DNA of 10,319 bases from the NCBI GenBank assembly GCA_023435435.1, contig JAEYRW010000189.1, forward strand, positions 1 to 10,319, given 5' to 3'. The notes beneath the pieces are model-generated. The model saw only the letters and a program-made list of their open reading frames with translations. It searched no databases and had not been told where the DNA came from. Every line of letters starts with the position of its first letter. Within the stretch, counting starts at the first letter, position 1. The translations under genes and the position numbers were made by a program. This DNA is from Bacillota bacterium. GTDB lineage: Bacteria > Bacillota > Clostridia > Christensenellales > Aristaeellaceae. This document shows, piece after piece, positions 6,626 to 10,319 of the stretch.

Positions 6626-7227
6626 CATGTGATGGGAAAGTCAAAGTACGTGTCGGGGTATGGCTCGCGCATGAGATTGTAGTGCCACCACTCGCCGTCG
6701 TAGGCCCGGAAGCCGCAGGCCTCCATGTTTTCCTTGAGGGTCAGCCGGTTGCGGGCAATTTCGTCCGGCATGGGGTGGGAATGGTGGGAGGTTTCGTCCA
6801 TCAGGTCGAAAATGCCGCCCATCTCCACGGCTTCGCCGTTCCGGGTAAGGGTGAGGTCGACGCTGCTTCCCCTGCTGTGTCCGGATCTTTCGGCGATGTA
6901 GCCCAGGCGGAACAGGTCCTTTTTATCGATGTTGGGATAATGGCGCGCCTTGGTTTTGAAATCCTCCGGCCGCGCGGCCCATTCCACAAACGTCCGGACG
7001 GCGCGCGCCGGTCGGTAGGCGTCGTAGACGAGGAGGCCGTAGCCCAGGCGGGCAAAGCGTTCCGCCGCCGCGTACAGTGCGCCCGCGAGTTCCCGGGAAC
7101 CTGCCACGCGGTTGACGAGATAGCCGGCAAGCGGCGCGCCGGTCAGATTGTCGCTCGTGGCATACTTGGCGTCCCAGCGGATGGGCGCGGCTTCGTCGAG
7201 ATACACAAACCCGTTCTCAAGAGCCAT
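6625..7227 (-). CDS. VanX-type D-Ala-D-Ala dipeptidase
   Basis: This is a 200-aa protein, matching the roughly 200-residue VanX family (peptidase family M15D). These enzymes are zinc dipeptidases that split D-Ala-D-Ala in the cytoplasm. Visible motifs are RWDAKYATSDNLTG (17-30), YDAYRPARAV (68-77, Arg72), SGHSRGSSVDLTL (115-127) with zinc ligands His117 and Asp124, and GEWWHY (178-183) with catalytic Glu179 and zinc ligand His182. The start at 7227 (MALENGFVYLDE) matches the family N-terminus and overlaps the end of the upstream acetyltransferase gene by 11 bases. AAGGGAG lies 13 bases before it, rather far, so coupling may help initiation. It is last in a five-gene operon with no VanH, VanA-type ligase, VanR or VanS in the window. 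Recycling of D-Ala-D-Ala or use as nutrient is as likely as glycopeptide resistance. Confidence 0.92.
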   Translation of the reverse strand: MALENGFVYLDEAAPIRWDAKYATSDNLTGAPLAGYLVNRVAGSRELAGALYAAAERFARLGYGLLVYDAYRPARAVRTFVEWAARPEDFKTKARHYPNIDKKDLFRLGYIAERSGHSRGSSVDLTLTRNGEAVEMGGIFDLMDETSHHSHPMPDEIARNRLTLKENMEACGFRAYDGEWWHYNLMREPYPDTYFDFPIT

Positions 7228-7744
7228 ACAGCGCGTCATACTCCCTTCTGAGCATGGAATACAGATAGGTGTCCCAATAGCGTCCCCGCGAAAGGATGTC
7301 GTCGCGCAGGGTGCCTTCGCGCACAAAGCCAAGCTTTTCGTAGAGGTGCACGGCGGATTCGTTGAACGCGAACACGCCCAGATCGACCCGCATCAGATTG
7401 CGCTCGTGGAACAAATAGCGCAGAAAGACGCGGATCATATCGCTTCCATACCCTTTTCCGCGCATGCCCCGCGCGCCGATTTTCCAGCCGATCATGCACC
7501 GCCGATCCCGCGCATCGATTTCGAAGGCGCTGCATGTGCCGATCAGACGCCCGTCGAGCGTCTCAACCGCAAAATGATTTTTGTCGGGCGTTTGCAGCCG
7601 CGCCCGCACCTCATCGAGCGCACGGGGCTGCGGCGCATGAACCGACAAGAGGCGCGCGGTTTCGAGATCGTTGAGCCATTCGGCCGCCGTCTCAGCGTCC
7701 TCTACGCGCGACGCGCGCAACCGGACGAGCTTTCCTTCGTACAT
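7217..7744 (-). CDS. GNAT family N-acetyltransferase (RimJ/RimL-like), third of three paralogues
   Basis: This is a 175-aa acetyl-CoA-dependent acetyltransferase of the RimJ/RimL-like GNAT type. The acetyl-CoA pyrophosphate loop is RGKGYG at 95-100. The C-terminal signature FNESAVHLYEKLGFVREG spans 127-144 in the usual beta5 arrangement. It shares about 59% identity (hand count, 104 of 175) with the gene just upstream, including the whole of MYEGKLVRLR. Its ATG overlaps the upstream stop by one base (TGATG), and its own end overlaps the vanX-like start. The substrate cannot be read from sequence; protein N-termini, amino sugars, peptides and antibiotics are all acetylated by relatives. Confidence 0.9.
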   Translation of the reverse strand: MYEGKLVRLRASRVEDAETAAEWLNDLETARLLSVHAPQPRALDEVRARLQTPDKNHFAVETLDGRLIGTCSAFEIDARDRRCMIGWKIGARGMRGKGYGSDMIRVFLRYLFHERNLMRVDLGVFAFNESAVHLYEKLGFVREGTLRDDILSRGRYWDTYLYSMLRREYDALYGS

Positions 7745-8277
7745 CAGAGGTTTTCTCCGCAGCGCGCGTCATATTCCCGCCGGAGCATGGAATAAACGTA
7801 CTCGTCGTGGTACCTTCCCTTGGTGTACACCTGGTCGCGCAGGGCGCCCTCGCGCACGAAGCCCAGTTTTTCATAGAGGCCGATGCCCGCCTTGTTGTAG
7901 GAGAATACCGTGAGCACCACGCGCTCCATGTTGCGCTCGCGGAAAAGGTATTGGAGCAGCACCCGGATCATGTCCGTGCCGTAGCCCTTCCCGCGCATTG
8001 CGGGGTCTCCGATCATCCAGCCTACCTGACAGTTTCTGCTCTGCCGGCTGACGCTGTAGCAGCCGCAATCCCCAAGCAGTCGTCCGTCCAGCGTCTCCAC
8101 CGCGAAGTCGCCCTCGTTGTGCTCCTTGACGCGCTTGAGCGCCTCGTCCCGGGACTGGGGAAACGGCGCGCCGCCGTCCGCCAGCCGCGCGGTTTCCAAA
8201 TCGCCAAACCACCGGGCCAGGTGTTCCGCGTCCTCCTCGCGCTTCGCGCGCAGCCGGACGAGCTTTCCCTCGTACAT
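7744..8277 (-). CDS. GNAT family N-acetyltransferase (RimJ/RimL-like), second of three paralogues
   Basis: This is a 177-aa GNAT protein with acetyl-CoA loop RGKGYG at 95-100, a GWMIGDPAMRGKGYGTDMIR core, and SYNKAGIGLYEKLGFVREG near 126-144. It differs from its downstream copy mainly at residues 31-60 and 71-80, the region that usually shapes the acceptor pocket, so the copies may act on different substrates. Both ends are one-base TGATG overlaps with the flanking GNAT genes, indicating one transcript and coupled translation. Substrate unknown. Confidence 0.9.
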   Translation of the reverse strand: MYEGKLVRLRAKREEDAEHLARWFGDLETARLADGGAPFPQSRDEALKRVKEHNEGDFAVETLDGRLLGDCGCYSVSRQSRNCQVGWMIGDPAMRGKGYGTDMIRVLLQYLFRERNMERVVLTVFSYNKAGIGLYEKLGFVREGALRDQVYTKGRYHDEYVYSMLRREYDARCGENL

Positions 8278-8825
8278 CAGGCGTCACCTCCGTACAGACG
8301 GTCGTACTCGTCCCGGAGCATGCCGTACTCGTAGTCGTCCCACCTCTTGCCCATGGCGTAGACCTTTTCGCGGTACGTGGCCTCGCGCACGAACCCTACG
8401 CGCTCGTAGAGACGCACGGCTCCTTCGTTGTAGGAAAACACGCGCAGCGACACCTTGTGCATGTCGAGCTCGAGAAAGCAGATTTTGAGCAGCAGCCGGA
8501 TCATGTCGGTGCCGTAGCCCTGGTTGCGCGCGGCATGGTCGCCGATGAACCAGCCCACCATGCAGTTTCGCGCCTGCCAGTTGACCTCATGATAGCTGCA
8601 AACGCCGATGTGCGTGCCCGCCAGCGTCTCGATGGCGAGGTGCTGTTCGTTCTCCATCGGGCCTGCGTGGCCTTCGATCCATTTTCGCTCTCCCGCCAGG
8701 GAGAAGGGCATCGGCCCGCCGCCGCGCACGCGGCGCGCGGTGTCCAGATCGTTGAGCCACAAGACGCACCGTTCGGCGTCCTCATCCCGCAGGGCGCGCA
8801 GTCGGACGCGCTTTCCTTCATACAT
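8277..8825 (-). CDS. GNAT family N-acetyltransferase (RimJ/RimL-like), first of three paralogues
   Basis: This is a 182-aa GNAT protein and the most divergent of the three. Its acetyl-CoA loop is RNQGYG at 100-105, and SYNEGAVRLYERVGFVREA lies at about 131-149. The start at 8825 is preferred to an in-frame ATG at 8831: GGAGG (8838-8834) is eight bases from 8825 but only two from 8831, and starting at 8825 gives MYEGK, the exact N-terminus of both paralogues. It carries about five extra residues before the core relative to its sisters. The PH-domain gene ends 14 bases upstream and the next GNAT overlaps by one base. Substrate unknown. Confidence 0.9.
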   Translation of the reverse strand: MYEGKRVRLRALRDEDAERCVLWLNDLDTARRVRGGGPMPFSLAGERKWIEGHAGPMENEQHLAIETLAGTHIGVCSYHEVNWQARNCMVGWFIGDHAARNQGYGTDMIRLLLKICFLELDMHKVSLRVFSYNEGAVRLYERVGFVREATYREKVYAMGKRWDDYEYGMLRDEYDRLYGGDA

Positions 8826-8839
8826 GGACATATCCTCCG

Positions 8840-9223
8840 TCAGTTGTGATCTTCGTCTAAATCGCCGTCATCCCCGCCGGACATGTACTCCCGGCTCATG
8901 ACGCGCTTCTTGTCGCGGCAGGCCTCGACAAGGTCCGAGAGCTTTTCCTTGGTCTTCGCGGAGTCCGTGATGTTCTTGATGTCGAATTCGGGCGACGATT
9001 TGTCCGCCGAGTCGCAGTGGATCGTGCCCAGCCCGAACAGCCGCTGCCAGAGCGAGCGCCGAAGCGTGACGTCGAGAATCCGGTAGAGCCGGACCTCTTC
9101 CTCATCCCGGCTGAAGAGGCCCTTGTCGATGGTGAGCTTTTCCTCCGTCAGCGCGTAGCGCGTGAACGTCCACGGCAGCGCGAAAATGATGCGCTTCCTG
9201 TCCCGCCAGATGATGTCGGCCAT
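8840..9223 (-). CDS. Small bacterial PH-domain (YdbS/bPH2-like) protein
   Basis: This is a 127-aa protein resembling the bPH2/YdbS-type PH fold. The pattern TRYALTEEKLTIDKGLFSRDEEEVRLYRILDV (21-52) followed by RRSLWQRLFGLGTIHC (55-70) is typical of that group. Relatives usually carry two membrane helices; here only a weakly hydrophobic stretch, IIFALPWTF (12-20), is seen, so it is probably soluble or peripheral. The C-terminus is acidic (GGDDGDLDEDHN). The start at 9223 is set by GAGGGGG (9237-9231) seven bases upstream. It is first in the minus-strand operon, behind its own promoter. Function unknown; a structural or lipid-associated role is only a guess from the family. Confidence 0.8.
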   Translation of the reverse strand: MADIIWRDRKRIIFALPWTFTRYALTEEKLTIDKGLFSRDEEEVRLYRILDVTLRRSLWQRLFGLGTIHCDSADKSSPEFDIKNITDSAKTKEKLSDLVEACRDKKRVMSREYMSGGDDGDLDEDHN

Positions 9224-9249
9224 GGGTACACCCCCTCGTTTTTTGATAT

Positions 9250-9278
9250 AGTATAACATGGAATCGCATTCATTTCCA
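9250..9278 (-). promoter_or_regulatory. Promoter of the PH-GNAT-vanX-like operon
   Basis: Read on the minus strand, TATACT (9255-9250) is a 5/6 match to the -10 box with TG two bases before it (extended -10). TGGAAA (9278-9273) is a 4/6 match to the -35 box, and spacing is 17 bp. Transcription should start near 9244, about 20 bases before the PH-domain start codon. The area is the only AT-rich stretch between the divergent genes. Confidence 0.65.
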
Positions 9279-9332
9279 TCCGCGCGCGGATTTTTCGCGG
9301 GCCGCGCGCATAGGATCGCACGGGGTGATCGA

Positions 9333-10307
9333 ATGCAGCCAGTGGCCGTAATTTCCTGCCGGGTGCCCGGCATGGTCTATCTGAACGGAAGATTCGCGGG
9401 GGAGTGCGCCGGGGACGCGCCCCTCATTTTGCCCGTGGGGCCGCGCGGGCCGCTCTACGTGGAGCACAGGCCCTTCGCCCGGGGCTACGCGGGCCAGGCC
9501 CACCGGGTGGCGTTCGCGGGGGGCGCGCTCGTGCCGGAATCGGTGCCGGAAGGCCTGTTTGCCGTGAAATGGCCGGGGAATGTGGCGGAGCTCGAGCTTT
9601 CCCCCGCGGCCCTCGCCCAAACGGAGAGCGAATTTACCAGCATGGACGGCCTGCCCGTGGCGATTCTGCGCGGAGAGGGGAACGTCCTGCGCGTCGCCGG
9701 GCGGGAGGTGGAGCTCCCCGCCGGCGCGGGGCTGCCGGACGCGCGCCAGGCGTTGGGGGAGGATGCGTGCTTTTTGGGCCCGGCGGGCGCATCGCGCTAT
9801 CTCGCGTGCTTTTCGGCGGGGGATTTCGAGCCCATGGGCGCGGTGGTGGCGGATGACATCGAGATCGAGGGCGGGCGGGTGCGCGCGCTGATCCGTCTGG
9901 GCGACACCGTGGGGCACGCCCGGATCGAAATCTGGGAAGCGCGGGACGGGCGGCTCGGCATGGCCGACGCGGAACACGCCTGGGCGGCGGGAACGCCCAA
10001 ATGGCCGGGCAGCGCGGAGGATACCGCGCGGGCCGCGCTGGAGGCCGCGCTTCTGGGCCTGGACGACGAGGCGGAGGGGTACCTGGCGCCCCGGCTGCGG
10101 GGCCAAAACCTTGTGGCGGCACGCGCGGCGGGCTTCGACGCATGCGTTCCCCTCAAGTACGCCATGCCGGACTCGCGTCGCGCCGTAGGCCTTCTGAAGA
10201 AGGAAAGCCCTCGCTGCGCCGTGGTAGAGCCGGTATTCTACGAGGTTTCGCCCATGGGCGGCCCCCAGAGCGCATGGGCCATCGAGGCGCTGACGCCTGC
10301 CCAATAG
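9333..10307 (+). CDS. Hypothetical protein, family not recognised
   Basis: This is a 324-aa protein rich in Gly, Ala, Pro and charged residues, with no signal peptide and no membrane helix. The N-terminal part (ISCRVPGMVYLNGRFAGECAGDAPLILPVGPRGPLYVEH) looks like a small beta-rich module of the PEGA-like kind. The middle (about 80-200) also appears beta-rich. The C-terminal part (about 225-270) has helices with GTPKWPGSAEDTARAALEAALLGLDDEA. The start at 9333 is preferred because GGGGTGAT lies five bases upstream; an in-frame ATG at 9258 falls inside the opposite-strand promoter and has no ribosome site. The gene is divergent from the PH-GNAT-vanX-like operon. The clean stop and codon bias like the neighbours support a real gene. 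No confident plus-strand promoter was found, and no function is proposed. Confidence 0.75.
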   Translation: MQPVAVISCRVPGMVYLNGRFAGECAGDAPLILPVGPRGPLYVEHRPFARGYAGQAHRVAFAGGALVPESVPEGLFAVKWPGNVAELELSPAALAQTESEFTSMDGLPVAILRGEGNVLRVAGREVELPAGAGLPDARQALGEDACFLGPAGASRYLACFSAGDFEPMGAVVADDIEIEGGRVRALIRLGDTVGHARIEIWEARDGRLGMADAEHAWAAGTPKWPGSAEDTARAALEAALLGLDDEAEGYLAPRLRGQNLVAARAAGFDACVPLKYAMPDSRRAVGLLKKESPRCAVVEPVFYEVSPMGGPQSAWAIEALTPAQ

Positions 10308-10319
10308 ACGGGACGCGGC

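Noticed and set aside
7228..7332. 35-residue N-terminal extension of the VanX-like protein
   Set aside because: It overlaps the GNAT coding sequence out of frame, and the VanX family starts where MALENGFVYLDE begins.
9258..9332. Upstream start for the divergent hypothetical protein
   Set aside because: There is no ribosome site, it overlaps the opposite promoter, and the extra residues are low-complexity.
9224..9373. 50-residue N-terminal extension of the PH-domain protein
   Set aside because: It would cover the minus-strand promoter and overlap the divergent gene. The ATG at 9223 has a clear ribosome site and matches the domain start.

Overview
The window looks like chromosomal DNA from a high-GC member of the Clostridia (Firmicutes), possibly a gut Christensenellales- or Oscillospirales-type organism. 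The grounds are a Firmicutes-type 5S rRNA, canonical sigma-A promoters and G-rich Shine-Dalgarno sites, a MutS2-family ATPase, a one-component HTH/kinase pair, and compact operons with TGATG overlaps. The taxonomic call is inference. No phage, IS or CRISPR hallmark was seen.

Layout. Positions 1-111 are the 3' part of a 5S rRNA gene, the end of an rRNA operon, closed by a strong intrinsic terminator. A consensus promoter then drives a solitary UxaA/GarD-family sugar-acid dehydratase (268-1737), followed by a possible dispersed two-hairpin repeat and a T7 terminator. A perfect TTGACA-N17-TATAAT promoter (1954-1982) starts a ~210-nt structured leader holding a five-codon leader ORF (MSVSC), a closing helix, an intrinsic terminator and a possible antiterminator. 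It precedes a MutS2-like ATPase that lacks the Smr nuclease domain (2200-4134).

Another consensus promoter (4172-4200) drives a two-gene unit: a small HTH protein and, with a one-base overlap, a membrane Ser/Thr kinase-like protein with a degenerate ATP site and about 11 extracytoplasmic leucine-rich repeats (4685-6589). A 15-bp bidirectional terminator separates this unit from a convergent minus-strand operon.

The minus-strand operon, read from 9223 down to 6625, encodes a small bacterial PH-domain protein, three tandem paralogous GNAT acetyltransferases that all begin MYEGK, and a VanX-type D-Ala-D-Ala dipeptidase. All genes overlap or nearly touch. Divergent from it, an unrecognised 324-aa protein (9333-10307) runs to the window end.

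The points most worth a second look are the attenuator-like leader of the MutS2-like gene, the HTH plus LRR-kinase pair, and the three-GNAT/VanX operon, which sits with no other vancomycin-resistance gene in the window.
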